Assembly: GCF_900113125.1 (NCBI RefSeq)
Contig: NZ_FOOG01000003.1
Span: 82,782 to 146,781 of the forward strand
Direction of reading: 5' to 3'
Length of the DNA stretch: 64,000 bases
From: Halobacillus alkaliphilus
GTDB taxonomy: Bacteria; Bacillota; Bacilli; Bacillales; Halobacillaceae
Made by a program: the position numbers and the translations under genes. This document shows positions 42,986 through 50,959 of this stretch, piece by piece; the first letter of the stretch is position 1; the number at the start of each line of letters is the position of its first letter. The notes under the pieces are model-generated. The model made no database searches, was not told the origin of the DNA, and saw only the letters and a program-made list of their open reading frames with translations.

Positions 42986-43786
42986 TTAACCTTCTTCCGC
43001 AATCTGTCTCTGATTGAATTGATGAATAGCAGAGTGGACATGGGTTTTGAGCCAGTTAAAATGAATCGGCAGCTGAGAGGCCGTTGCTTCCAGCCGATGC
43101 ACGTGACTCTGGAGTATTTGCTCAATGTTTACGATTACTTGTCCACTATTCCCCAGAATACCCGGCCGCTTAACTAATACATCGATGAGTGGAGAAAATT
43201 TACCTTCCTGATAACTTTTCTTCTCTTCAAGAAGTTTTTTTGCCAGGAGCCATTCTCCTGCCATATCATTTATTGTTGTCCTTTGAACATAAGAAGCCAC
43301 TCTTTGAATGAGTAACGATTCTATTTTCTTTAGACCGTTAAGAAACTCTTGAAATGACTCTACATCTTTATAGTATAGCTCCATTTTTAATTCGTTAATT
43401 TCTTTAATAGCACCTGCAAGCGTTTGAATCATGGGTATATCCTCAAGTTGAGACAATAAGTAATAATAGAGTCCACTGTAATAGTCCCCTGCTAAAACAG
43501 TTAACTGTCGGTTCCTGATGGTTTCCTGGTCATCTTCATCTTCTGTAAGTGTTACAAGATCATGTGTGTCCAAAGCTATTTGAACCAGCATAGTGGTAAT
43601 AATATACTGTTCCTTCTTTACGGAAGAAAGACTGGTATGATCCATAATCGAAGATAAAATTACCAGCTTATCCTCATCAACAGCAGGTTCCGGTATAAAA
43701 CGCGCCAAAAAAGGATGGCGAACTTTTGATTCAATTTTTTGTTTCAGTTGTTTGATGTAATGATCTGAGGAATTCAACTTGATCAC
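42986..43786 (-). CDS. hepS: Heptaprenyl diphosphate synthase component I
   Basis: Non-catalytic partner of HepT in the two-subunit C35 prenyl synthase. 266 aa, all helical, lacks the Asp-rich catalytic motifs. GTG 43786 with AAGGG 6 nt upstream; TTG four codons later is an alternative. Sequence conservation in this family is low; the call rests on fold pattern, the [13 protein letters not shown] segment and on position directly before menH and hepT. Confidence 0.88.
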   Translation of the reverse strand: MIKLNSSDHYIKQLKQKIESKVRHPFLARFIPEPAVDEDKLVILSSIMDHTSLSSVKKEQYIITTMLVQIALDTHDLVTLTEDEDDQETIRNRQLTVLAGDYYSGLYYYLLSQLEDIPMIQTLAGAIKEINELKMELYYKDVESFQEFLNGLKKIESLLIQRVASYVQRTTINDMAGEWLLAKKLLEEKKSYQEGKFSPLIDVLVKRPGILGNSGQVIVNIEQILQSHVHRLEATASQLPIHFNWLKTHVHSAIHQFNQRQIAEEG

Positions 43787-43820
43787 CTGGTCCCTTCGTG
43801 AACACTAATAAACCATACCC

Positions 43821-43829
43821 ATTATAGCA
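43821..43829 (-). promoter_or_regulatory. Extended -10 promoter of hepS-menH-hepT
   Basis: TGCTATAAT on the minus strand (43829-43821): perfect -10 with TG extension; -35 is poor. Lies 35 bp before the hepS start, between mtrB and hepS. Confidence 0.5.
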
Positions 43830-43880
43830 CAATTCACCTTCAAACGCTTTTTATGTAGCTTCTCTATACGCATTGAGAGC

Positions 43881-44108
43881 CTATTCTTCCCCTTCGTTCG
43901 TCATTTCACCATGACTTGTCTGGATGACGGCTTTGCCACGAACTTTAACGGCAGAAGTATGTTCAGTAAATTGGGCTATCATTACTTCACCCTGATCAAG
44001 TTTTTCAGAATGATGGAATCTTGTGTCTGTTCCTCGCGTTAATCCTATAACATTTACACCGTCTTCTAAAGCTTTAATAACAAAAAAGTCATTACTAGAA
44101 GTTGTCAT
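43881..44108 (-). CDS. mtrB: Tryptophan RNA-binding attenuation protein TRAP
   Basis: Eleven-subunit ring that binds tryptophan and (G/U)AG-repeat RNA to attenuate trp genes. 75 aa from ATG 44108 (AAGGAGA upstream), the same length as in B. subtilis. Highly conserved [19 protein letters not shown] and [24 protein letters not shown] with RNA-binding K/R residues. In B. subtilis it follows mtrA (GTP cyclohydrolase I, folE); here mtrA is absent and mtrB follows hbs and its terminator. The trp operon itself is not in its usual place in this window. Confidence 0.97.
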   Translation of the reverse strand: MTTSSNDFFVIKALEDGVNVIGLTRGTDTRFHHSEKLDQGEVMIAQFTEHTSAVKVRGKAVIQTSHGEMTNEGEE

Positions 44109-44210
44109 TTGCAACAATCTCCTTTCTTTAATTACTACTATCTCTTAGAAGTATTTTGTTGTCAAAACATTCAAATCTTTTTTAAACATAACGTTTGTTA
44201 ATAAGAAAAA

Positions 44211-44232
44211 AAGGGTGCACAATGCACCCTTT
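44211..44232 (-). terminator. Terminator of hbs
   Basis: AAGGGTGCA (44211-44219) paired with TGCACCCTT, short loop, followed by seven T on the minus strand. 22 bp after the hbs stop; mtrB lies beyond and must depend on read-through or a weak own promoter. Confidence 0.9.
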
Positions 44233-44253
44233 TCCAAAGCCCTATGTAGCTTT

Positions 44254-44526
44254 TTATTTTACCGCGTCTTTAAGGGCTTTTCCTGGTTTGAAAGCAGGAA
44301 CTTTGCTAGCAGAGATTTCGATCTCTTCACCAGTTTGTGGATTACGACCTTTACGTGCCGCACGCTCACGAACTTCAAAGTTACCGAATCCAATAAGCTG
44401 AACTTTCTCACCATCTTTAAGTGAATCCATGATAGATTCGAATACAGAGTCGACAGCTTGTGTAGCATCTTTCTTAGAAAGATCTGTTTTTTCAGATACA
44501 GCGTTGATTAGATCTGTTTTGTTCAT
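44254..44526 (-). CDS. hbs: HU-type nucleoid protein HBsu
   Basis: Abundant DNA-bending nucleoid protein, essential in B. subtilis. 90 aa from ATG 44526, GGAGGTG 8 nt upstream. Typical HU sequence: [40 protein letters not shown] with the DNA-intercalating Pro loop, and [14 protein letters not shown]. Preceded by a long 5' region with two promoters. Confidence 0.98.
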   Translation of the reverse strand: MNKTDLINAVSEKTDLSKKDATQAVDSVFESIMDSLKDGEKVQLIGFGNFEVRERAARKGRNPQTGEEIEISASKVPAFKPGKALKDAVK

Positions 44527-44597
44527 GACATTCACCTCCTCTCAAGAGGGTTAATCTCATTCAAGTGGAAAGAACCACTATAAATGTTGATGTAGCA

Positions 44598-44613
44598 GTC
44601 ATCAAATGATGAC
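44598..44613. repeat. Palindrome in hbs leader
   Basis: GTCATCAAATGATGAC (44598-44613) is a near-perfect dyad lying between promoter P2 and the hbs ribosome site; it would form a small hairpin in the leader RNA. No known factor recognised. Confidence 0.5.
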
Positions 44614-44620
44614 AAGCCTT

Positions 44621-44649
44621 ATACTAAACGAGTTTCCAACGAAATTCAA
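44621..44649 (-). promoter_or_regulatory. hbs promoter, proximal
   Basis: Minus strand -35 TTGAAT (44649-44644), 17-nt spacer, -10 TAGTAT (44626-44621). B. subtilis hbs also has two promoters. Confidence 0.5.
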
Positions 44650-44717
44650 TAGAGAATCCTTTAACAATCGCGTTACAAAGCGATTTACAGGAGTGAATTC
44701 CACTTCAGTTCAAGAGT

Positions 44718-44746
44718 AGCTTACCATAAACCTGACACAGGTGCAA
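44718..44746 (-). promoter_or_regulatory. hbs promoter, distal
   Basis: Minus strand -35 TTGCAC (44746-44741), 17-nt spacer ending TGG, -10 TAAGCT (44723-44718) with extended -10. Gives a leader near 190 nt. Confidence 0.45.
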
Positions 44747-44866
44747 GAAGCCTAAACCACTGATGTGAAGGGGTTTTGCTCTATCTCAAACATTCCATAC
44801 GAGTTATTACGACACAGGAGCAAGAAATCCCTTTATTATATAAAAAAATTTGTACAAAAAAATTAA

Positions 44867-44887
44867 AACGGCCCACTGGGAGCCGTT
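44867..44887 (-). terminator. Terminator overlapping the spoIVA stop codon
   Basis: AACGGC (44867-44872) paired with GCCGTT (44882-44887), loop of 9, then T-rich sequence on the minus strand. The spoIVA TAA lies partly inside the stem. Confidence 0.75.
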
Positions 44888-46364
44888 ATAGGATGATGGC
44901 TATCATGCCGCCGGAGCCTTCATTAATAATCCTCCCCAGCGTTTCTTGCAATTTATATCTTGCATTTTCTGGCATTAAAGCAAGTTTAGCCTGAATGCCT
45001 TCGCGAACAATTGAGCTTAACGAACGTCCAAATATATCTGAGTTCCAAATAGATAATGGGTCCTCTTCAAAATCCTGCATCAAATACCTCACAAGTTCCT
45101 CGCTTTGTTTCTCTGTACCTATAATTGGCGAGAACTCAGACTGTACATCGACTTTCACCATATGAATGGAAGGGGCGACTGCTTTTAACCGAACGCCGAA
45201 TCTTGAACCCTGACGGATTATTTCAGGCTCTTCCAGAGACATATCTTCTAAAGATGGAGCTGCTATGCCATAGCCGGTTTGTTTCACCATCTGCAAAGCA
45301 TCCGCTACTTGGTCATACTCTCTTTTGGCGATGGCGAAATCCTGCATAATTTCCAAAAGATGATCTTTGCCCCGAATTTCCTCGCCCACAATCTCTTTCA
45401 GCACGTGGTCATAAAGATGTTCAGGAGCCTGCAGGTCAATTTCTGCCACGCCTTCTCCAAGATCCATTCCAGAAATATGGGCTCCAGTAATATATTCATA
45501 GTGATCAAAGTTTCCTATGACCGTATCTACGTCACGAAGCCGTTTAATGTCTTTCACTGTGTCTTCAATAGCATTTTGCAAATTGTTTCTTAACCAGTGT
45601 CTAGAATCAAGCACCATTACCCAGCTCGGCAGGTTTACATTGACCTCAAGCACAGGAAACTCAAACAATGCCTCTCTAAGAACACTTTGTACATCTTGCT
45701 CTCTCATACTTTCGACCGACAGCGCCAAAACTGGGATATCATATTTCTCGGATAGTTCACTTCTCAGTCGCTCTGTACTATCGGCATGAGGTTGAGCTGA
45801 ATTAACTATCATGATAAAAGGTTTACCAACTTCTCTGAGCTCTTCGACTACTTTTTCTTCAGCCTCTACGTAGTCGGCACGTGCGATTTCTCCAATCGTC
45901 CCATCAGTAGTTACTACAATTCCAATGGTTGAATGTTCCTGGATAACTTTTTGAGTACCGATTTCCGCTGCTTCTTGAAAAGGAATGGCTTCTTCATACC
46001 ATGGTGTATGGATCATACGCGGACCATGTTCGTCCTCATAACCAACAGCGCCTTTTACAGCATAGCCGACGCAGTCCACCATACGGACACGTATATCCAG
46101 ATGGTCATCAATATTAATTGTAGCTGCATGGTTAGGAACAAATTTCGGTTCTGTGGTCATGATAGTTTTTCCAGCTGAACTTTGCGGAAGCTCATCTAAC
46201 GCACGTTCCCTTTCAGACTCCTCTTCCATGTTCGGTAAGACTACTAATTCCATAAACTTCTTTATAAATGTAGATTTACCAGTCCGTACAGCCCCCACTA
46301 CTCCCAGATAAATATCACCATTCGTCCGTTTGGAAATATCATTAAAGATATCTACCTTTTCCAA
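44886..46364 (-). CDS. spoIVA: Stage IV sporulation protein A (coat ATPase)
   Basis: Polymerising ATPase that forms the basement layer of the spore coat on the forespore surface. 492 aa from TTG 46364 (GGGAGG at 7 nt), exactly the length of B. subtilis SpoIVA; the frame upstream to 46397 includes the ribosome site and is not coding. Walker A GAVRTGKST, conserved FVPNHAATINI, RMVDCVGYAVKGA (a switch-like TRAFAC motif), TTDGTIGEIAR and the C-terminal IINEGSGGMIAIIL needed for SpoVM/coat anchoring. Driven by a good SigE promoter. Confidence 0.98.
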   Translation of the reverse strand: MEKVDIFNDISKRTNGDIYLGVVGAVRTGKSTFIKKFMELVVLPNMEEESERERALDELPQSSAGKTIMTTEPKFVPNHAATINIDDHLDIRVRMVDCVGYAVKGAVGYEDEHGPRMIHTPWYEEAIPFQEAAEIGTQKVIQEHSTIGIVVTTDGTIGEIARADYVEAEEKVVEELREVGKPFIMIVNSAQPHADSTERLRSELSEKYDIPVLALSVESMREQDVQSVLREALFEFPVLEVNVNLPSWVMVLDSRHWLRNNLQNAIEDTVKDIKRLRDVDTVIGNFDHYEYITGAHISGMDLGEGVAEIDLQAPEHLYDHVLKEIVGEEIRGKDHLLEIMQDFAIAKREYDQVADALQMVKQTGYGIAAPSLEDMSLEEPEIIRQGSRFGVRLKAVAPSIHMVKVDVQSEFSPIIGTEKQSEELVRYLMQDFEEDPLSIWNSDIFGRSLSSIVREGIQAKLALMPENARYKLQETLGRIINEGSGGMIAIIL

Positions 46365-46415
46365 AGGATCCCCTCCCAAATAAAATTTCACCATCATACA
46401 AGCCTAGACAATCTA

Positions 46416-46445
46416 ATTCTATGACATCATCTAAGTGAAATATGC
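46416..46445 (-). promoter_or_regulatory. SigE promoter of spoIVA
   Basis: Minus strand GCATATT (46445-46439), 15-nt spacer, CATAGAAT (46423-46416): full match to -35 KMATATT and 7 of 8 to -10 CATACANT. spoIVA is SigE-dependent in B. subtilis, which validates the pattern. Confidence 0.75.
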
Positions 46446-46577
46446 CAGAAATTAATAACTTCGTAATATAATTAAATGAACCGTGCTTCTGTAAACGTTC
46501 TGAACTAGCTCTTTAAAGCTTATGAGCACGGGGACAGATCATTCTTCATCCTTTTAAGCACATTCAGCACGCAAAAA

Positions 46578-46603
46578 AACCGCTCCCTTATCCGGGAACG
46601 GCT
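46578..46603 (-). terminator. Terminator of yphE-yphF
   Basis: ACCGCTCCC paired with GGGAACGGC (one mismatch), short loop, then seven T on the minus strand. Begins 5 bp after the yphF stop. Confidence 0.85.
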
Positions 46604-46607
46604 CTTT

Positions 46608-47336
46608 TCAAGATGACTTATATTCGCTCATAAATATGGGTTCACCATCCCGTATGGTGTAGGGTTCAGAATAACCTGGTACAAACGGGGCATGGTCTGT
46701 AAGTAAATAGCGGATATCTTCACCAGATTCATAGGAATGATCCTTATTGTTAAGATATTCATATAAGTCTTTTCGATAATCTATAAACAGTTTTCCTTCT
46801 GAATTTAAATAAACGGGCAGCATTTGCTGAGAATAAGGACTATCAATCATAGGAGGTTCATCTAGACCTATTTTTTCGTAATCAAGGGCGTAGACACCTT
46901 TAGCAATTTGATCTCCAAATGGTGGATAACGATTATTATCCCTGAAAAATTTTACTTTCACCTGTAACGAGCGAAGTGTTTCGGTCGTTCTTAAATCGAG
47001 AACTTTTACTGTAGGGTTGTCCTCTGGATGAATGATAACATACTGATAATATCCTCCGTTCTCAAAAGCCGTACCAGGAGGTTCGCCAATTAGGTTTTGC
47101 TGCTTCAACTTTTCAAAATCCAGCTGATATTTCTGAAAAATAGGTGTTTCCTGAGGTTTAGTCTTAATGGGTAAGAGTCCGTTAGTATTTTCCTGATAGG
47201 TCTCCACGGCATTTTGGATAGAGTCTAACTGTACCTGATTAGGTACCTGGTTCTTCTGCAGCTCGTTGCTTGGATAAAGACAGCCCGTCAAAATTACAAG
47301 AAGAAATGGCACAGTCCATAGTTTTAGCATTTTCAT
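46608..47336 (-). CDS. yphF: YphF lipoprotein
   Basis: 242 aa. Signal peptide with lipobox LTGC, so C19 is the probable lipid-modified residue and the protein sits on the outer face of the membrane. Mature domain of unknown fold, rich in Tyr and Pro (YPPFGDQIAKGVYALDYEKI). At the B. subtilis yphF site next to spoIVA; reported there as a putative lipoprotein of unknown role. 18 bp after yphE. Confidence 0.85.
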   Translation of the reverse strand: MKMLKLWTVPFLLVILTGCLYPSNELQKNQVPNQVQLDSIQNAVETYQENTNGLLPIKTKPQETPIFQKYQLDFEKLKQQNLIGEPPGTAFENGGYYQYVIIHPEDNPTVKVLDLRTTETLRSLQVKVKFFRDNNRYPPFGDQIAKGVYALDYEKIGLDEPPMIDSPYSQQMLPVYLNSEGKLFIDYRKDLYEYLNNKDHSYESGEDIRYLLTDHAPFVPGYSEPYTIRDGEPIFMSEYKSS

Positions 47337-47354
47337 GTTGAGCCCTCCATTCCC

Positions 47355-47552
47355 TTAAGCTGTCGGTCCACTAAATACGATGTAAAATATAATAAAACCT
47401 CCTAGAATCATAAACACATAGGCTAAAAAGGCCACAATCCCAGAGAGCACACCTTTTAATTTATACCTGCTTAATAAAATCAATCCAATCGCCAGAAACA
47501 AGAATAAAATCCCAGCAAAGGAGATGTACATATTGAGCATTGATTCAGACAT
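47355..47552 (-). CDS. yphE: YphE family small membrane protein (DUF2768)
   Basis: 65 aa with two TM helices (MYISFAGILFLFLAIGLILL and VAFLAYVFMILGGFIIFYIV) linked by a short basic loop, SRYKLKG. Matches the DUF2768/YphE pattern and position. Function unknown. ATG 47552 after AAAGGAGG. Confidence 0.82.
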   Translation of the reverse strand: MSESMLNMYISFAGILFLFLAIGLILLSRYKLKGVLSGIVAFLAYVFMILGGFIIFYIVFSGPTA

Positions 47553-47701
47553 GGTTGTCCTCCTTTGTACACAAATTGCTTTTGATATTATACCACACGC
47601 TTGCCATTAAGCGGAAACACGCCTTCCTATTTCGAGCACAAGAAAATATCCTAACCAGAATTTATGTAAGGTTCATTAATTTCCATTTTTTCAAAGAAAA
47701 T

Positions 47702-47725
47702 AACCGGAGCAGCTATGCTCCGGTT
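47702..47725. terminator. Terminator downstream of spoVIF
   Basis: Perfect 10-bp arms AACCGGAGCA and TGCTCCGGTT, loop GCTA. Lies 100 bp beyond the spoVIF stop; T content is modest on the minus strand. Confidence 0.7.
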
Positions 47726-47824
47726 TGACTAAATAATTCCCTATCCCGCTCATGTGAAATAATTGCTGCGTGTTATCATATGCATTTTTTCGAAGGGCCG
47801 CCTCCTCAGACGCCCACTCGTTAA

Positions 47825-48085
47825 CTATCCTTTTAAAAACTTACCTAAAGTATTCATATCCAAAGGCATATTCTGCTTCGTAATAGCTTCAACAATTTTA
47901 TCTTCTTTTTGCTTAGAAACCGGTTTGTTTGCTATTTTTGCCAATTGACGCACTAAACGCCGCACCGTTTTCTCATCTTTAAAATCAGCATTTTGAACAG
48001 AATTTGCCACGTTAAAAACATCTTCTGCGTCAATATTAGCTTTCTTTTTCAAATGATCAAAGATATTCTTTTGAAAATCACTCAT
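47825..48085 (-). CDS. spoVIF: Stage VI sporulation protein F
   Basis: 86 aa from ATG 48085 with GAGGAGG about 10 nt upstream; the longer frame to 48154 runs through gpsA's end and the promoter. Helical SpoVIF family features: FQKNIFDHLKKKANIDAEDV, ADFKDEKTVRRLVRQLAKIA and KQNMPLDMNTLGKFLKG. In B. subtilis SpoVIF (YjcC) is a late, SigK-dependent factor for coat assembly and resistance and maps elsewhere; here it is inserted between gpsA and yphE. A SigK-type promoter and an inverted repeat overlapping its ribosome site precede it. Confidence 0.88.
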   Translation of the reverse strand: MSDFQKNIFDHLKKKANIDAEDVFNVANSVQNADFKDEKTVRRLVRQLAKIANKPVSKQKEDKIVEAITKQNMPLDMNTLGKFLKG

Positions 48086-48098
48086 AAACAATTGACCT

Positions 48099-48135
48099 CC
48101 TCGTGCGTTAGGTTCTGGATAGTATATGCACGAGG
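48099..48135 (-). promoter_or_regulatory. Inverted repeat sequestering the spoVIF ribosome site
   Basis: CCTCGTGC (minus strand, 48135-48128) and GCACGAGG (48106-48099), 8 perfect pairs, 21-nt loop. The downstream arm includes the first GAGG of the GAGGAGG Shine-Dalgarno; the upstream arm lies within the promoter, before the transcription start. Confidence 0.65.
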
Positions 48136-48147
48136 TTCTATATGTGT
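48120..48147 (-). promoter_or_regulatory. SigK-type promoter of spoVIF
   Basis: Minus strand AC (48147-48146), 17-nt spacer, CATATACTA (48128-48120): full match to AC-N17-CATANNNTA. The -35 overlaps the gpsA stop codon. Known SigK control of B. subtilis spoVIF supports it. Confidence 0.65.
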
Positions 48148-49187
48148 CAGTCATTCATTTGTTCATCAAGAATATTTGTGAGATCCTCCATTTCATGACG
48201 ACGGATCCTGGTCATTAACTGGTCCACTACGTCTCTTGCATGGGCTTTTTCAAATAATATTCTGTAAATACCAGAAGTTATAGGCATTTCTACATCCTGC
48301 GTCTGGGAAAGCTGATAAGCCGCTTTCGTTGTTCGGACTCCTTCTACCACCATTCCCATTTCTTCAAGTACCTCATCCAAATCATTTCCCTGTCCTAATT
48401 TGTATCCGGCACGCCAATTACGGCTGTGAGAACTGGTACACGTAACAATTAAATCCCCCACGCCCGTAAGACCGGAAAATGTGAGGGGGTTAGCTCCCAT
48501 AGACGTTCCTAAACGTGCAATTTCAGCCAACCCTCTTGTAATTAAAGCAGCTTTAGCGTTATCACCATAACCTAAACCGTCTGATATTCCAGCCCCCAAA
48601 GCTATAATGTTTTTCAGGGCGCCACCCAGCTCCACACCGATGAGGTCAGGAGAAGTATAAACACGGAATTGGCGATTCATGAAAAGGTCCTGGACCTTTT
48701 CTGCTACCTCTAGCTTTTTCGAGGAGATCGTCACTGTTGTCGGCTGTCGTAAGCTTACTTCTTCAGCGTGACTAGGTCCTGATAATACAACAATATCCTC
48801 ATATAATTCTTCAGGGATCTCTTCATGAATGACTTCTGAAACTCGTTTAAAAGTCTCAGGTTCAATCCCTTTCGATGCATGTGTGATGGTTACTTTATGG
48901 TCGATGAGCTCTCTAAGGTTCTGGCATACCTCACGCATAGCTTTCGTTGGTACAACAAGCAGGATGTGGTCAGCTCCACCCACAACCCGATCCAACTGAC
49001 TATCAGCGACTATCCGTTCAGGTATGGTAACACCCTTTAAATATTTCTCATTTGCACGTGTTTCGTTTATCTCATCTGCATGCTCTTTACGGTGAGCCCA
49101 AAGAGCTACTTCATGACCATTATCTGCAAGGACGATGGCAAGAGCTGTTCCCCAGCTTCCTGCCCCTAAAACGGCTACTTTCCCCAT
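48147..49187 (-). CDS. gpsA: Glycerol-3-phosphate dehydrogenase [NAD(P)+]
   Basis: Makes sn-glycerol-3-phosphate from dihydroxyacetone phosphate for phospholipids. 346 aa. Rossmann GAGSWGTALA (about 8-17), HASKGIE, LSGPSHAEEV, and the catalytic-domain segment ELGGALKNIIALGAGISDGLGYGDNAKAALITRGL with the active-site Lys. 27 bp after der, the conserved der-gpsA pair. Contrast GlpD-type enzymes, which lack this motif set. Confidence 0.97.
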   Translation of the reverse strand: MGKVAVLGAGSWGTALAIVLADNGHEVALWAHRKEHADEINETRANEKYLKGVTIPERIVADSQLDRVVGGADHILLVVPTKAMREVCQNLRELIDHKVTITHASKGIEPETFKRVSEVIHEEIPEELYEDIVVLSGPSHAEEVSLRQPTTVTISSKKLEVAEKVQDLFMNRQFRVYTSPDLIGVELGGALKNIIALGAGISDGLGYGDNAKAALITRGLAEIARLGTSMGANPLTFSGLTGVGDLIVTCTSSHSRNWRAGYKLGQGNDLDEVLEEMGMVVEGVRTTKAAYQLSQTQDVEMPITSGIYRILFEKAHARDVVDQLMTRIRRHEMEDLTNILDEQMND

Positions 49188-49214
49188 GATACCTGCTCCC
49201 TTCTTGAAATTCCC

Positions 49215-50525
49215 TTAACTCCGCTTTCTGGCGAAGATTTTAATAGGCGTACCTTCAAAACCGAAAGCTTCGCGAATTCGATTTTCAAGAAAACGCTCAT
49301 AAGTGAAGTGCATCAGTTCCGGTTCGTTTACAAATACTACGAAGCTTGGTGGTTTCACAGATACCTGCGTGGCATAAAAGATTTTTAACTTTTGCCCTTT
49401 TATGGAAGGTGATGGATTCATAGCCAAAGCATCCATAATCACTTCATTTAATATATTTGTTTGAACACGTTTGGCATGATTCTCACTTGCCTCCAGTATT
49501 CTTGGAAGTAAGGTATGAACACGCTTTTTAGTCTTTGCTGATAAAAATACAACAGGAGCATAATCCAAAAAGCGAAAGTTGGAACGAACCTTGTCTTCGA
49601 ATTCTTTCATCGTTTTCTCTTCCACTTCTACTGTATCCCATTTATTTACCACAATGATAACAGCTTTACCGGCTTCGTGAGCATAGCCGGCTATCTTTTT
49701 ATCCTGTTCCTGAATACCTGTATCTGCATCAATCAAGGATAAAACCACATCGGATCGCTCTATAGCTTTCAGCGCTCTCATTATACTGTATTTTTCAGTA
49801 GCCTCATAAATCTTTCCACGCTTTCTCATACCTGCCGTGTCAATTATAACGTAATCTCGGTCATCTTTTGAAAACGGGGTATCTATAGCATCTCTAGTAG
49901 TTCCAGCTATATCGCTTACAATGACTCGCTCTTGTCCCAAAAGAGTATTTACTAATGAAGATTTCCCAACATTAGGACGGCCAATGACACTAAAACGAAT
50001 AATATCGTCGTCGATTTCTTCTATCATTTTATCCGGGAAGTGTTTTACCACTTCATCCAGCATGTCCCCAAGCCCTAAACCATGCGTACCGGATATAGGG
50101 TGAGGTTCTCCAAACCCAAGAGAATAAAATTCATAGATGTTTTCTCTCATTTCTGGATTATCAACTTTATTTACGGCGAGCACCACAGGTTTGTTTGATT
50201 TGTAAAGTATCTTCGCAACTTCTTCATCAGCACCCGTAATTCCATCACGGCCGTTAACCATAAAAACAATAACATCCGCTTCATCGATAGCTACTTGAGC
50301 CTGCTCTCTCATTTGAACAAGTAAAGGCTCATCACCAAGTTCTATGCCGCCCGTGTCAATGACATTAAACCGTTCGTTCAACCACTCTCCCTCTGCATAA
50401 ATACGATCTCTCGTCACTCCAGGTGTATCTTCTACGATCGAAATTCTTTCCCCGACAAGCCTATTAAATATGGTTGATTTCCCCACATTCGGCCGTCCAA
50501 CAATAGCCATGACAGATTTTCTCAT
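49215..50525 (-). CDS. der: Ribosome-assembly GTPase Der
   Basis: Essential double GTPase for 50S subunit maturation. 436 aa. First G domain GRPNVGKST (10-18), DTPG, NKVD; second G domain again GRPNVGKSS (about 183), [10 protein letters not shown] and NKWD; C-terminal KH-like domain (from about 355, ending [10 protein letters not shown]). ATG 50525 with AAGGAAAG region upstream. Followed by gpsA. Confidence 0.98.
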   Translation of the reverse strand: MRKSVMAIVGRPNVGKSTIFNRLVGERISIVEDTPGVTRDRIYAEGEWLNERFNVIDTGGIELGDEPLLVQMREQAQVAIDEADVIVFMVNGRDGITGADEEVAKILYKSNKPVVLAVNKVDNPEMRENIYEFYSLGFGEPHPISGTHGLGLGDMLDEVVKHFPDKMIEEIDDDIIRFSVIGRPNVGKSSLVNTLLGQERVIVSDIAGTTRDAIDTPFSKDDRDYVIIDTAGMRKRGKIYEATEKYSIMRALKAIERSDVVLSLIDADTGIQEQDKKIAGYAHEAGKAVIIVVNKWDTVEVEEKTMKEFEDKVRSNFRFLDYAPVVFLSAKTKKRVHTLLPRILEASENHAKRVQTNILNEVIMDALAMNPSPSIKGQKLKIFYATQVSVKPPSFVVFVNEPELMHFTYERFLENRIREAFGFEGTPIKIFARKRS

Positions 50526-50655
50526 GAAAGGATCTTCCTTTCTTCTTTTCTATTTTTACTTATTCCACGTTTTCTTCAACTTTAAAATACCGAGGTACAA
50601 GAAACAGAATTCTACCTAAGTTTTCTATTCATCTGTACCACGCAACATAAAAATA

Positions 50656-50706
50656 CTGCTCTTCCGCGGATAGCCGATGCGCAGCTTTCCTCCCGCAGAA
50701 CAGCAG
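50656..50706. repeat. Imperfect GC-rich inverted repeat between der and the YIEGIA operon
   Basis: CTGCTCTTCCGCGG (50656-50669) and CCGCAGAACAGCAG (50693-50706) pair at about 12 of 14 positions. May be the terminator for the upstream operon (no T-run) or a copy of an interspersed repeat; resembles, from memory, mobile GC-rich intergenic repeats of Bacillaceae. Confidence 0.45.
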
Positions 50707-50770
50707 AAATCCTTTAACTCTAATATTTTAGCAGACATTCATAAAATAAACAATTACTGATCCGCTTTCA

Positions 50771-50956
50771 TCAATGCTTTACAATGATATATAATCGATC
50801 ACTCAGGGCGTGAGCAATTCCATCAAGGATAGCCTCAAGATTAGCAGCTACGGCTTCCATTTCTTCTTTGGTGTCACAATGAAAAACGGCCGTGCTCCCG
50901 GTTACTTTTTCTGATTGAGTTGTAATCGCTGCTAGAATTGCTTTTTCCATCTTCAT
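50771..50956 (-). CDS. Small capping-type subunit partner of YIEGIA protein
   Basis: 61 aa: MEKAILAAITTQSEKVTGST, then a Cys/His-containing middle (VFHCDTKEEMEAVAANLEAI) and hydrophobic end (LYIIVKH). Soluble alpha/beta mini-domain. Always found just downstream of a YIEGIA membrane protein in spore formers, where it is named a capping complex subunit; here 3 bp after it. Function not established. ATG 50956 after GGAGGG. Confidence 0.75.
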   Translation of the reverse strand: MKMEKAILAAITTQSEKVTGSTAVFHCDTKEEMEAVAANLEAILDGIAHALSDRLYIIVKH

Positions 50957-50959
50957 ATT

